Shown: in pieces, positions 37,139 through 47,079 of the stretch | Layout: every line of letters starts with the position of its first letter | Numbering within the stretch: the first letter of the stretch is position 1 | From: Bacteroidales bacterium | GTDB lineage: Bacteria > Bacteroidota > Bacteroidia > Bacteroidales > F082 | Reading direction: 5' to 3' | Length of the DNA stretch: 64,000 nt | NCBI GenBank assembly: GCA_017395365.1 | Contig: JAFPUN010000020.1 | Coordinates: forward strand, 186,001-250,000 | Notes under the pieces: model-generated | Databases searched by the model: none | Seen by the model: only the letters and a program-made list of their open reading frames with translations | Told to the model about the DNA's origin: nothing | Translations under genes and position numbers: made by a program

Positions 37139-40100
37139 ATGCATAAAAAGACAAACGTATTTTCTTCTTTTTCCCTGCTTGTCGTGCTGGTTTTTGCCCC
37201 TATTCTTCTCTTGGGACAGATGACCAGCCGCTATCCCATCGAATTGAAATGGCAAGGGGTGACCAAGGAATGTCTCGCCGACGATACCTTATATTATATG
37301 GGTCTCGAATCAGGTACTTATGTGGGTTCGATGCCTGTGTTCATACAATCTTATCGCATTTACGATGACCAGGTGAAGGCGAAGGTTGAGCTGGAACATG
37401 TGAAGTCCCTGCCGCTTTCTGATGAGGAAATGCAAGTGGCCGGTTCGTCTGTATTTCCAGCCGATTTTGACATTGAAGCCTACCCATTACGCTCGCGTGA
37501 CGAATCACTCCTCTCCGTCCGTATCAACCCTATCAGGCAAAGAGGTGGCGTATATGAGAAATTGCTCTCCGCTACGCTTTCGGTGACGCTGACGCCAGAC
37601 TATTCTGTCCAAAGGTATAATCAAGCCTATGCGACGCGCTCGGCCATGGCTTCGGGTGACTGGTATAAGATTGGACTCTCTGAAACCGGTGTGTACAAAC
37701 TGACCTACAATGACTTGTCGGAGCTAGGTGTTGATGTTGCAAGTGTCGACCCCCGTCAAATCCGTATCTACCATAACGGCGGTGGCGTGCTTCCAGAGAT
37801 GAATAGTGTGTCGCGACCCGACGACTTGGTGGAGGTGCCTGTATATGTGGCAGGCGAGAGCGACGGACGCTTCGACAATAGTGACTATATCTTATTCTAT
37901 GGACGCGGTCCAGTGACTTGGTCGTTAGACACCGCCAAGATGGCGTATGTCCATCACCAGAATCCCTATGACGATTATGCATACGCTTTCGTGGTGACTG
38001 GTTTGGGACAAGGCAAACGTATCAGTGAAGCCGTTCCGCCTTCTGCGACTCCTCAAAGTATTGTTAATCAATTTATTGATTATCAAGTACATGAGCGTGA
38101 TGAATACAATCTGCATCATGTGGGACGCACCTATTATGGCGATAAGATGGACCTCACCTCGACCCAAAATTTCGACTTCAGCTTCCCCAACATTGTCACC
38201 GACAAGTTGAGTTGGGTGAAGACCGCCTTGGCGGGGCGGAATTTCAAGCCTGCTACTTTCGAGGTTTATGTCAATGATATGAAAAAGGCTACCTATTCCA
38301 TCGCTACAACCACAGGAGCGTCTGATAAACCCTGGGGATTCGATGTGGGCGGTTGGGTGAATACGAATCCATCCAACGAAACGGTGCGCGTCACCTTGCG
38401 GCACAACGCGATGGGGTATAACAATTCGGTGGGTTATGTGGATTATATCGTCGTTAACGCATGGCGCCACCTGAAGATGACGGGGAGCCAGATGGCATTC
38501 CGCAACCCCGATGCAGCCATAATTAATAAGGTGTACGAGTACCAACTCTCGGGAGCCTCGCAACAAGTTCAGGTGTGGAATGTCACCGACCCGATGACAC
38601 CTGTCAAGGTAAATGGACAACTCGATGGGTCGACGTTGAGTTTCAAGGTCAACGGCAATGTCAACAATGCTTTTATTGCTTTCAATGGCAGCTCGTTTTG
38701 CACAGCCAAGGCTTTCGGAAAGGTGGAAAACCAAAACCTACATGGTGTGAGGGATGTGGATTACCTCATTTTGACCTATGAAGGTTTCATCTCGCAGGCC
38801 GAACGCGTAAAAGCCATCCACAACCGCATTGATCCTGAATTGAACATCATGATTACCACGCCCGAGAAGGTGTACAATGAGTTCTCGTGTGGTGCCAAGG
38901 ACGTCTCGGCCATCCGCGATTTCTGCCGCATGCTCTATTTGGACAGTAGCGCAGGCCACAAAATCAAATATTTGTTGTTGTTGGGCGACTGCTCCTACGA
39001 TTATAAGAATCGTACCGGAGTGGTGGATTTTGTCCCTTCTTTCGAGTCTGTGCAGTCGTTGGCGATGGACCAGGCCTTTGTCACCGACGATTATTTCGGT
39101 TTTATGGATGCTAATGAAGGTTCCATCGGTCACTCGTTGGCAGACATAGGTATTGGTCGTTTCCCAGTGCAGACGGTGGAACAGGCTTCGCAGATGGTCG
39201 ACAAGATTGAGCGCTATATTGTGAAAGACGAGACCACCATGCAGCCCTGGCGTAACGCGGTGACATTCTTTACCGATGATGAAGGCGGTTTTGTGCCGAA
39301 TACCGAGGATTTGGCCGCCAATCTGAAGAATGTGGGTGGTGACGGAGTCGTGGTCGACAAGATTTACTTGGATGCCTATACACAGATCAGCGCTCCTGGC
39401 GGCGAAATCGCTCCTGATGTGAACGCTGCCATCAACAGCCGAATGGAGAAGGGCACGCTGGTGCTCAATTATGTTGGTCACGGTGGTGAGGTGCAACTCT
39501 CCGAAGAGAAAATCCTGCAAAGGAAAGATGTCGATTCATGGCGAAATGCTCCGATGTATCCCTTGATGATTACGGGTACCTGCGAGTTCAGCCGATACGA
39601 CGACCACATGCGCACCTCTTTGGGCGAATATGCCTTCCTCAACCAGTATGGCGGCATGATTGCCATGTTCACCACATCGCGTGTGACCTATGGTCCCCAT
39701 AACCAGAATTTCGCTACGGGTGTGTACAACAATTTGTTCCGCATTCAAGGCGAAGAGCATTACCGACTGGGTGATGTCTATCGTATGGCCAAGACGAGTG
39801 GCAGGGAGGAGGAAAAACGCTATGTGTTCTTTGGTGACCCGGCCTTGCGTTTGGCCTATCCGAAATTGAAGGTGGAAACGGTGAGTATCAACGGGCAATA
39901 TCCGGGATATGACTTGGATTCTGTCCAAATTAATGATACGACATGGGAGACCTATCCTATCTATCGTGATACGATAAGTGCTTTGCAACCCGTTGAGATT
40001 GAAGGCGTCGTGAAAGACCTAGAGGGCCAAATCGCCACTGGCTTCAATGGTGTGGTGAGCGTTATCGTATACGACAAGGAAGCAGAGCTTTCCACTTATG

Positions 40101-40990
40101 GTACTACGGCTTCAGTCTATCATTTCAAGTTACGCAATAGCGTGATTTTCAATGGAAAAACAGAAGTTAAGGATGGGCGGTTCAAAATCGACTTCATCGT
40201 GCCTCGCGATATCGCCTATCGTTTCGGTCAGGGCCTGATCAACTATTATGCTACTGACTATGAAGTGGATGCCAATGGCAACTGCGACAGTTTCATCATC
40301 GGAGGCTTTTATGATGAGGCTTTTGAGGACAATGATCCGCCAGAGGTTCGCCTGTTTGTCGATGACACACTCTTCGTAAGCGGTGGCATGACGGGTCAGA
40401 ATCCATTGTTGTTGGCTTTCGTCGAGGACGAGAGCGGCATCAACACGACGGGAGCCGGCATCGGTCATGACATTACTGCAACCTTAAGCGGTCCCTCTAA
40501 AAACAGCTATTGTCTCAACGATTATTTCGTGGGTGAGATCGGACAGCCGGGTAAAGGCGTCATCAACTACAAGATGCAAGACCTTGCCGATGGTGACTAC
40601 ACGCTTACCCTCAAGGTGTGGGATATCTACAATAATTCCAGCACGGCTACCATTGATTTTACCGTGGTCAACAATGCCGGCATGGTAATGGAAAATGCGT
40701 TTAATGCCCCAAATCCCGTGACCGATGAGACCTATTTTGTGTTCGACCACAACCAAATTGGAAACAATATGGATGTTGATATCTATATCTATGATATTAT
40801 GGGCCGTTGGGTGACCACATTGTCACAACAGGTGACAGGTACCTCCACCCGCATTGCCCCCATTCGTTGGAACGGCCGTGGTTCGCGTGGCGAGAACCTG
40901 CGCAACGGCGTCTATATCTATCGCATCGTGGCCACCAACGACCAAGGTGAGACCGCCACATTGGTGTCGAAATTAGTCTTAAGTAAATGA
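37139..40990 (+). CDS. porU: Type IX secretion sortase PorU (C25 family)
   Basis: 1283 residues with a signal peptide. The N-terminal PorU domain (GDWYKIGLSETGVYKLTYNDLSELGVDV ... DDLVEVPVYVAGESDGRFDNSDYILFYGRG) precedes a gingipain-type C25 caspase-fold domain. The likely catalytic pair is His781 (NYVGHGGE) and Cys815 (ITGTCEFSRYDDHM). The C-terminus has APNPVTDETYFVFDH and IYDIMGRWV, a FlgD-like beta domain typical of PorU. In Porphyromonas, PorU cleaves the sorting domain of T9SS cargo and attaches cargo to A-LPS, working with PorV, PorQ and PorZ. It is divergent from gldJ and overlaps the next gene by ATGA. Confidence 0.9.
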   Translation: MHKKTNVFSSFSLLVVLVFAPILLLGQMTSRYPIELKWQGVTKECLADDTLYYMGLESGTYVGSMPVFIQSYRIYDDQVKAKVELEHVKSLPLSDEEMQVAGSSVFPADFDIEAYPLRSRDESLLSVRINPIRQRGGVYEKLLSATLSVTLTPDYSVQRYNQAYATRSAMASGDWYKIGLSETGVYKLTYNDLSELGVDVASVDPRQIRIYHNGGGVLPEMNSVSRPDDLVEVPVYVAGESDGRFDNSDYILFYGRGPVTWSLDTAKMAYVHHQNPYDDYAYAFVVTGLGQGKRISEAVPPSATPQSIVNQFIDYQVHERDEYNLHHVGRTYYGDKMDLTSTQNFDFSFPNIVTDKLSWVKTALAGRNFKPATFEVYVNDMKKATYSIATTTGASDKPWGFDVGGWVNTNPSNETVRVTLRHNAMGYNNSVGYVDYIVVNAWRHLKMTGSQMAFRNPDAAIINKVYEYQLSGASQQVQVWNVTDPMTPVKVNGQLDGSTLSFKVNGNVNNAFIAFNGSSFCTAKAFGKVENQNLHGVRDVDYLILTYEGFISQAERVKAIHNRIDPELNIMITTPEKVYNEFSCGAKDVSAIRDFCRMLYLDSSAGHKIKYLLLLGDCSYDYKNRTGVVDFVPSFESVQSLAMDQAFVTDDYFGFMDANEGSIGHSLADIGIGRFPVQTVEQASQMVDKIERYIVKDETTMQPWRNAVTFFTDDEGGFVPNTEDLAANLKNVGGDGVVVDKIYLDAYTQISAPGGEIAPDVNAAINSRMEKGTLVLNYVGHGGEVQLSEEKILQRKDVDSWRNAPMYPLMITGTCEFSRYDDHMRTSLGEYAFLNQYGGMIAMFTTSRVTYGPHNQNFATGVYNNLFRIQGEEHYRLGDVYRMAKTSGREEEKRYVFFGDPALRLAYPKLKVETVSINGQYPGYDLDSVQINDTTWETYPIYRDTISALQPVEIEGVVKDLEGQIATGFNGVVSVIVYDKEAELSTYGTTASVYHFKLRNSVIFNGKTEVKDGRFKIDFIVPRDIAYRFGQGLINYYATDYEVDANGNCDSFIIGGFYDEAFEDNDPPEVRLFVDDTLFVSGGMTGQNPLLLAFVEDESGINTTGAGIGHDITATLSGPSKNSYCLNDYFVGEIGQPGKGVINYKMQDLADGDYTLTLKVWDIYNNSSTATIDFTVVNNAGMVMENAFNAPNPVTDETYFVFDHNQIGNNMDVDIYIYDIMGRWVTTLSQQVTGTSTRIAPIRWNGRGSRGENLRNGVYIYRIVATNDQGETATLVSKLVLSK

Positions 40991-43900
40991 CTGTCAATAT
41001 GAAAAATAGATTCTATACAATTTTGTTCCTATGCGTCTTTGCCTTTTCGTATGGCATAAGAGGCTATGCCCAAGACAACACCTATCAATCGGTGTTAAGC
41101 GAGCATACTTGGCATAGGATTGCCATAACCGAAGAAGGTGTTTACAAATTGGACTATGCCACATTCCAATCCATGGGGATTGATATGAATGCATTGAATC
41201 CTAACCAGATACGGCTTTTCGGCAATCCTTCTGGCGCGTTACCGGAGAAAAACTCGGAGGCGCGTCCGGATGACCTGACAGAGATGGCAATCTATGTGGG
41301 CGGTGCTGAAGATGGCGTCTTCGATAGCGAAGATGTGGTGTTGTTTTATGGTCAGGAGCCTACATTCTGGAGGCTGAAGGATGCCAATAATGAGACTTAT
41401 CTTCGTGAACGCAACCTCTATTCGGATACCACCTATTATTATCTCTGTGTCGATAGCGGTGTTGAAGGCTTAAGGGTGGGAGAGAAGGCATCGTTGTCTG
41501 TCGAAGATGCCACAACGGTGATTTCCGAGTTCCCCGATTTCGTTTGGCATGAGGAAGAGTTGTTCTTGCCCTATTTCCAGAGTAGAGCTTGGTTTGGCGA
41601 GCAACTGACAACACCGGAAACCCCATTCGATTTGACTTTTGTCTTTCCCAATTTGGTGAAGACCAAGCCTTTGTTGGTCAAGAGCCAAGTGATGGGCCGT
41701 GTGAAACCGGGGAATATGTATTATGACCTGTGGGCGAATGACAACCATTTGGCCAGTCATGTTGCGATTAGCAAATACACCGATAACTATTATGGCAAAC
41801 TTTCGACGATTTCGAAACAAGCCACGAGCGAGAGCGATACGATAGCGGTGCAGTTGAGTTTTACTGCAGAGTCAACGGCTTCGTTGTATCTCGACTATAT
41901 TGAGATTTACGGATGGCGACAGTTGAAACGAGTGGGGCATTTCTTCCCCTTCCGTCTGATGCCTTCGCAGTTCGGTGCTGTGAAGAGTGCCATTTGGGTC
42001 CAAAACACCAATGCGCAGTATTGGCTGTGGGAAGTGACCGACCCTCTGCGGCCACAATTGCAACTAGGCATTGTCAGTGGCGGAAATCTGGTCTTTGCCA
42101 CCGATGAGAATACCGAGAAACGCTACGCTTTGTTCCATCCCGACCATGCCATGACCGTTGAGCATTGGGTCGATTTGCCCAACCAAAATGTGCATGCCAT
42201 TGGCGAATGCGACATGCTCATCTTGACCTCGTCGATTTTTAAGGCGCAGGCACAGGCCTTGGCTGACTATCATGCAGAACTTGATGGGCTACGGAGTGTT
42301 GTGGCCGATGTGGATGAGATTTACAACGAGTTCGGTACCGGGCATCCCGATCCTACCGCCATACGCGACTTCGTTCGCATGGTGTACGGCCGCAGTGCTG
42401 GCCAGCTTCGCTATTTGACCTTGTTTGGCAGAGCCTCTGCCGACTATCGCAACATCATGGGTTATGGGCAAAACTTCGTGCCGACATACGAGAATGCTGA
42501 CAGTTCACATTGGGAGTTGGATTTCTGCACCGATGATTACTATGGGCTGATGGATCTCAACGAAGGTGATCACAGTAAAGGCCGCGTTGACATTGGCATT
42601 GGACGAATATCGGTTTCAACGGTTGAAGAAGCAGAGACTGCGATTCGTAAAATCCGCCATTATAATGATCTCGCGGCGGTACATGGTCTTTGGAAGACGG
42701 ATATGCTCATCTTTGCAGATGATGAACATACCGACTATGTCAACAATAGTGAGAAATATTGCTCCATGCTCGATACCATCGTGCCCGCCATGACGCCCAT
42801 GAAACTCTATACGGGTGCCTATCCCACGGTGAGCACATCGAGTGGGACCGAGATTCCTGGAGCCAATGCTGACCTTAAGAAGTCTTTTGACAAGGGCTCG
42901 CTATTGCTGATATACACAGGACACGGCGGTGTGAGGGGCCTGACTGGCGAGAAAGTCTTCACCAATGTCGACATCAATGCCCTCGACAATTATGACAAGA
43001 TGCCGTTTGTTTATACTGCCACTTGTGAATTCACGAAATACGACAATCCGCTTTTGGTTTCGGCAGGCGAGCAGATGTTCTTGAATCCCAATGGGGGTGC
43101 GGTGGCGATGTTTACCACATGCCGCCCTACTTATGGTCCTCAAAACCATAGGCAGACACAAGCTTTTGTTAAGGTCTGTTTTGACCGCGATGAGGAAGGG
43201 CTGCCTTTGAGATTTGGCGACATCATACAACGCACGAAAAGCGACCCGAACAATTTCAACAACGGCTCCCCAATGGAAAACATCAATATTCGTTTCCTTT
43301 TCCTGGGTGACCCAGCGTTACGATTCCCTGTTCCCAACGAAGACATTGAAGTCCAAAAAGTCAATGGCGAATGGATTGAGGGTAGCGACGATATCAGTCT
43401 TCATGGCATGAGCATGGTGACGATGGATGGCGTGGTGAAGAAAACGACCGGTCAAGTCGATACGGGCTTCAACGGCATTTTGTGGGTTAGACTGTTCGAC
43501 CAAGCCTCAAAAATCAGGGTCAACCGCTATGGGTCGAGCAATAGGGATGTCCATTGCTATAAAGATGTGCTCTATCAAGGGTGTGTTAGCGTGACCAATG
43601 GCCATTTCACGGTCTCTTTCCAGATCCCCAAAGACATCATGCCCGAGACGGGTAAGCCTCGTTTCTCGCTCTATGCCTACGATTCTATCCGTGGCATCGA
43701 TGCCATGGGCAAGTTCGATGATTTGACATTGGGAGGCATCGACCCTGCTATGATAGCCGATGATGAAGGTCCGAAGATTGACTTTTATTGGAATACTCCC
43801 GACTTTGTTAATGGACAATCGGTGGAGCGGCAAGGCGTGCTCTATGCCGACCTCTATGATGCCCAGGGTATCTATCACTATGACTTTAGCCTGGGCCGCG

Positions 43901-44415
43901 ACATCGTGTTGAACAGCAACTTGATGGCATATAACCATCTCGTCTTGAACGACCGTTATGAGCCCACCCTCAATGACTTTAGGCGCGGAAGGTTGTCTAT
44001 TCCTGTCAGCGACCTCGAGCCTGGCACCTACGAGTTCCAACTTAAGGTGTGGGATATGCAGAACAACCCTTCTGAAGCCTTGTTGTGGTTCGTTGTCGAC
44101 GATGACCTCTTCCTTTCGCAGGTGCGCAACTTCCCCAACCCCTTTGATGGGGAGACGCATATCTCGTTGACCCATGTGGGCGAGGATGGCAACTTTGATG
44201 TGAACATCGAGATCTTTGATATCATGGGACGGCCAGTGCAACATCTCTCCAAGAGAGTCACTTCCACCAATGGTGTCATCGAACCCATCCGCTGGGATGG
44301 CTGTGGCTATTCGGGAAGTCCTTTGCGTTCAGGAGTTTACCTCTATCGCCTCACTTTGACAGACGATACTGGGTTCTTCCGCACCGTCAGCCAACGCATG
44401 GTCATCAGTCGATAA
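40987..44415 (+). CDS. Second PorU-like C25 protease
   Basis: 1142 residues, paralogous to the preceding gene over nearly its whole length. Signal peptide ending near GYAQ; N-terminal domain EHTWHRIAITEEGVYKLDYATFQSMGIDM; C25 domain with His646 (YTGHGGVRG) and Cys680 (TATCEFTKYDNP), the same 34-residue spacing as in PorU. The C-terminal domain has FPNPFDGETHISL and IFDIMGRPVQ. The start overlaps the porU stop; an internal ATG at 40999 is also possible. With both catalytic residues kept it is probably active. Which of the two is the main sortase cannot be decided from sequence alone. Confidence 0.85.
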   Translation: MTVNMKNRFYTILFLCVFAFSYGIRGYAQDNTYQSVLSEHTWHRIAITEEGVYKLDYATFQSMGIDMNALNPNQIRLFGNPSGALPEKNSEARPDDLTEMAIYVGGAEDGVFDSEDVVLFYGQEPTFWRLKDANNETYLRERNLYSDTTYYYLCVDSGVEGLRVGEKASLSVEDATTVISEFPDFVWHEEELFLPYFQSRAWFGEQLTTPETPFDLTFVFPNLVKTKPLLVKSQVMGRVKPGNMYYDLWANDNHLASHVAISKYTDNYYGKLSTISKQATSESDTIAVQLSFTAESTASLYLDYIEIYGWRQLKRVGHFFPFRLMPSQFGAVKSAIWVQNTNAQYWLWEVTDPLRPQLQLGIVSGGNLVFATDENTEKRYALFHPDHAMTVEHWVDLPNQNVHAIGECDMLILTSSIFKAQAQALADYHAELDGLRSVVADVDEIYNEFGTGHPDPTAIRDFVRMVYGRSAGQLRYLTLFGRASADYRNIMGYGQNFVPTYENADSSHWELDFCTDDYYGLMDLNEGDHSKGRVDIGIGRISVSTVEEAETAIRKIRHYNDLAAVHGLWKTDMLIFADDEHTDYVNNSEKYCSMLDTIVPAMTPMKLYTGAYPTVSTSSGTEIPGANADLKKSFDKGSLLLIYTGHGGVRGLTGEKVFTNVDINALDNYDKMPFVYTATCEFTKYDNPLLVSAGEQMFLNPNGGAVAMFTTCRPTYGPQNHRQTQAFVKVCFDRDEEGLPLRFGDIIQRTKSDPNNFNNGSPMENINIRFLFLGDPALRFPVPNEDIEVQKVNGEWIEGSDDISLHGMSMVTMDGVVKKTTGQVDTGFNGILWVRLFDQASKIRVNRYGSSNRDVHCYKDVLYQGCVSVTNGHFTVSFQIPKDIMPETGKPRFSLYAYDSIRGIDAMGKFDDLTLGGIDPAMIADDEGPKIDFYWNTPDFVNGQSVERQGVLYADLYDAQGIYHYDFSLGRDIVLNSNLMAYNHLVLNDRYEPTLNDFRRGRLSIPVSDLEPGTYEFQLKVWDMQNNPSEALLWFVVDDDLFLSQVRNFPNPFDGETHISLTHVGEDGNFDVNIEIFDIMGRPVQHLSKRVTSTNGVIEPIRWDGCGYSGSPLRSGVYLYRLTLTDDTGFFRTVSQRMVISR

Positions 44416-44464
44416 ACACAAAAATAATTTTCAACCGCATACAATAACCCATGTGAATAATCGT

Positions 44465-44472
44465 TATTTTTG
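44465..44472 (+). promoter_or_regulatory. Probable -7 element for porV
   Basis: TATTTTTG, 24 bp before the porV ATG, suggesting porV has its own promoter in addition to readthrough from porU. Confidence 0.45.
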
Positions 44473-44495
44473 CAATTTCAAATACAAGACCTGAA

Positions 44496-45752
44496 ATGAA
44501 AGTAAAGAAACTCTTTTTGGCCGCCCTGCTGATGGTTGCGGCAGTCTCTTACGGACAGAACAACAACTACATCGGACAAGATTACAGCGTGTCACCCAAT
44601 GTGATTACGACGGCTGTTCCATTTGTTTCCATCTCCCCCGATGCCCGTGGCGGTGCTATGGGTGACTGTGGTGTGGCATCCCATCCCGATGTATATTCTA
44701 TGCACTACAACCCCGCCAAGTATGTGTATCTGGAAGACAAATTCAGTGCGGGTTTGGGCTATAGCCCTTGGTTGCGCAATTTGGTGAGCGATATGAACTT
44801 GGCCTATTTGGCCTTGGCTTATAAGATCAACGACCGTTCGGCCGTGGCTGGTACCTTGCGCTATTTCAGCTGTGGTGACATCAACTTTAGGGACCAGAAC
44901 AACTATGACTTGGGTACTTTCAGCCCCAATGAGTGGGCCGTGGATGCTACCTACTCTCGTATGTTGGGTGACTACCTGTCGGGTGCTGTGGCAGGCCGTT
45001 TCATCTATTCCAATCTGACCCAGAACGCCACCGACTATGGCCGTCCCGGTATCTCTGTCGCTGCCGACGTGTCGGTATACTACAAACGCCCCGTTGAATG
45101 GTTCAGCAACATGGATGCCGACTTTGCTTGGGGTGCAGCCATCACCAACATTGGTAGCAAGATCAGCTACAACGGACAGTCCGACCGCCGCGACTTCATC
45201 CCGACCAACCTGCGTTTGGGCGCTAGCTTGAAGCTCGAGCTTGACGAGTACAACTCGTTGGCCTTTATGGTGGACTTCAACAAACTGATGGTGCCCACTC
45301 CGCCCGTCATCGCTAGAGACTCCATCTCGGGACAGCCTATCCTCAACGACGATGGTACCTATAAGATCCTCTATGGTATGGACAATAATGTCTCCACCGT
45401 GGCTGGTATGATTCAGTCGTTCTACGATGCTCCTGGACATGGCTATGACTACTACACTGGCGAGTTGGTAGACTACGGCAGGTTATATGAGGAGCTTTGC
45501 GAGATCAACATCGGTGCTGGTATCGAGTATTGGTACAACAACATCTTTGCCGTGCGTGCCGGCTATTTCAACGAGACAGCCTTGAAAGGCAACCGCAAGT
45601 ATGTCACTCTCGGAGCTGCTTTGCACTACAATGTCTTCGGTCTTGATGTGTCGTACCTGATTCCTGTCAACACTGTGGCGGGCAGCAACCCGTTGGAGAA
45701 TACGCTGCGTTTCAACCTCACCTATAACATGGGTGGTAGCAAGAAAGACTAA
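44496..45752 (+). CDS. porV: Type IX secretion outer-membrane protein PorV
   Basis: 418-residue outer-membrane beta-barrel of the FadL-like PorV/PorQ family. Signal peptide (residues 1-20), then the PorV hallmark SPNVITTAVPFVSISPDARGGAMGDCGVASHPDVYSMHYNPAKY. Many amphipathic strands follow. The conserved late segment MIQSFYDAPGHGYDYYTGELVDYGRLYEELCEINIGAGIEYWY fits PorV. In the T9SS, PorV binds cargo sorting domains and carries them from the translocon to the PorU attachment complex. It lies 80 bp after the PorU-like pair, the classical neighbourhood. Confidence 0.93.
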   Translation: MKVKKLFLAALLMVAAVSYGQNNNYIGQDYSVSPNVITTAVPFVSISPDARGGAMGDCGVASHPDVYSMHYNPAKYVYLEDKFSAGLGYSPWLRNLVSDMNLAYLALAYKINDRSAVAGTLRYFSCGDINFRDQNNYDLGTFSPNEWAVDATYSRMLGDYLSGAVAGRFIYSNLTQNATDYGRPGISVAADVSVYYKRPVEWFSNMDADFAWGAAITNIGSKISYNGQSDRRDFIPTNLRLGASLKLELDEYNSLAFMVDFNKLMVPTPPVIARDSISGQPILNDDGTYKILYGMDNNVSTVAGMIQSFYDAPGHGYDYYTGELVDYGRLYEELCEINIGAGIEYWYNNIFAVRAGYFNETALKGNRKYVTLGAALHYNVFGLDVSYLIPVNTVAGSNPLENTLRFNLTYNMGGSKKD

Positions 45753-45780
45753 CAACAACAGATTATAAAACAAAAAAAAA

Positions 45781-45802
45781 GAGGCTTCGAGCCTCTTTTT
45801 TT
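45781..45802 (+). terminator. Intrinsic terminator after porV
   Basis: GAGGCT-TCG-AGCCTC (45781-45795) with an A-tract before and a T-tract after it. A very compact, strong terminator that can work in both directions. Confidence 0.9.
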
Positions 45803-45809
45803 ATGCCTT

Positions 45810-45834
45810 GTAGAGACGTTGCATGCAACGTCTA
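45810..45834. repeat. GTAGAGACG palindromic repeat overlapping the Gate-protein stop codon
   Basis: Perfect 20-bp palindrome at 45814-45833 (arms AGACGTTGCA) with flanking GTAG. Same family as 25104-25133 and 57313-57340. The stop codon of the minus-strand gene (TAG, 45832-45834) falls within the repeat. Confidence 0.7.
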
Positions 45835-47073
45835 GAATATCAATGCCAATAACACATATAGCCAGTGTGCCGCAATGCCAGCGCAGAGACCACCGATAGT
45901 GTGGGCACCGATGGCTTTGCCGATGAGCTTGCGGTAGCCGAGGCTGTCGAGCATGGCGGCATGGGTGCTGAGGAAACCGCTCCAGCACATGCCGATGGCG
46001 GTGAACACGGCGATGGCGTTGTTGTCGATGATGCCTTCGGTGATGAAACGGGGCACCAGACCGATGGCGGCACCTACGGCGCCGAGGGCGGTCATGGGGA
46101 AGGAGATAAGGGCACCGTCCTTGAAACCAAAGAGCCAATCGAAGATGAAGTTGATCTTATTGGCTGCCCAGCTGATGACGGGCACGCCTTCGTAGGCCAC
46201 ACCGAGATATTCGCCGTTTTCGCCAGATGCGCCGAAGGTGAGCATCATCACGATGGTGGAGATGCAAAGCACACCCGGGATGATGGCGAAGCCGATGCTC
46301 ACACCGTCCTTGCCACCGTCGAGCAACGAGTTGAGGAAACGCATGAAAATGCCGCCTTCGCTCTTGAAGGAGATCTGTTGTTCGTCGCCACCAAACTCTT
46401 CGTCGACAGGACTGTCTAACTCGGGGTAGGTCTTAAGGGTAGAGCGTTGCATCAACCTGGTGGAGACGATGCTGCCGATGACAGCACCTGCCACACCGAC
46501 TAAGGCGCCTTTACCGAAGCCAAGACCTGTCATGAAGGCAACGACGACCAAGCCCATACCGAAGGCTGTGCCGAAATTGGTCAGCGAGACGAGTTGGTAC
46601 TTCTTGAAATAGCGGTTGAAGTTCTTGTCGTGTGCCAAGGTGATGATGGCGGGGTTGTCGCTCAAGAAGGTCATGATGGCACCCAAAGCGGCCACGCCAG
46701 GAAGGTTGTAGAGCGGCTTCATCAAGGGGCGCAGGAGGTTCTCCAACAAGCGCACCACACCAAACTCGGTGAGCAACTTGCTGATGGCGCCCATGAGCAC
46801 GCAGATGGCCATGATGTAGAACACGGTCTCCAACAATAGGTGATAGGCCGTTTGCATGAAGGTGTTCAGCATCTTCGGCAGGGACATTTTGTAGGCCAAA
46901 AGTCCAAAGAAGGCGAAGAAAACAATCAAGAAGATGATGGCTTCAACACTTCGTTTTGTGGTGAACCGCAGTGGCCTTTTCAGTTTCTCCTCAAGCTTTT
47001 TGAAGAGTTTTTCCACCCTGTCGTGATAGAAGGTGGTGGTTCGTTTGATGGTGTTGTATTTGGTCTTTGCCAT
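45832..47073 (-). CDS. Gate-domain (nucleoside-recognition) membrane protein
   Basis: 413 residues with about eight or nine membrane helices. After a basic cytosolic N-terminus come LPKMLNTFMQTAYHLLLETVFYIMAICVLMGAISKLL and the Gate-type segment MTFLSDNPAIITLAHDKNFNRYFK. Gate domains occur in nucleoside transporters and spore-maturation-like proteins; what this one transports is unknown. It lies 6 bp after a porin gene and may work with it in uptake. The final codons and stop come from the adjacent palindromic repeat, so the C-terminus may have been altered by its insertion. Confidence 0.75.
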   Translation of the reverse strand: MAKTKYNTIKRTTTFYHDRVEKLFKKLEEKLKRPLRFTTKRSVEAIIFLIVFFAFFGLLAYKMSLPKMLNTFMQTAYHLLLETVFYIMAICVLMGAISKLLTEFGVVRLLENLLRPLMKPLYNLPGVAALGAIMTFLSDNPAIITLAHDKNFNRYFKKYQLVSLTNFGTAFGMGLVVVAFMTGLGFGKGALVGVAGAVIGSIVSTRLMQRSTLKTYPELDSPVDEEFGGDEQQISFKSEGGIFMRFLNSLLDGGKDGVSIGFAIIPGVLCISTIVMMLTFGASGENGEYLGVAYEGVPVISWAANKINFIFDWLFGFKDGALISFPMTALGAVGAAIGLVPRFITEGIIDNNAIAVFTAIGMCWSGFLSTHAAMLDSLGYRKLIGKAIGAHTIGGLCAGIAAHWLYVLLALIF

Positions 47074-47079
47074 GGCGGA

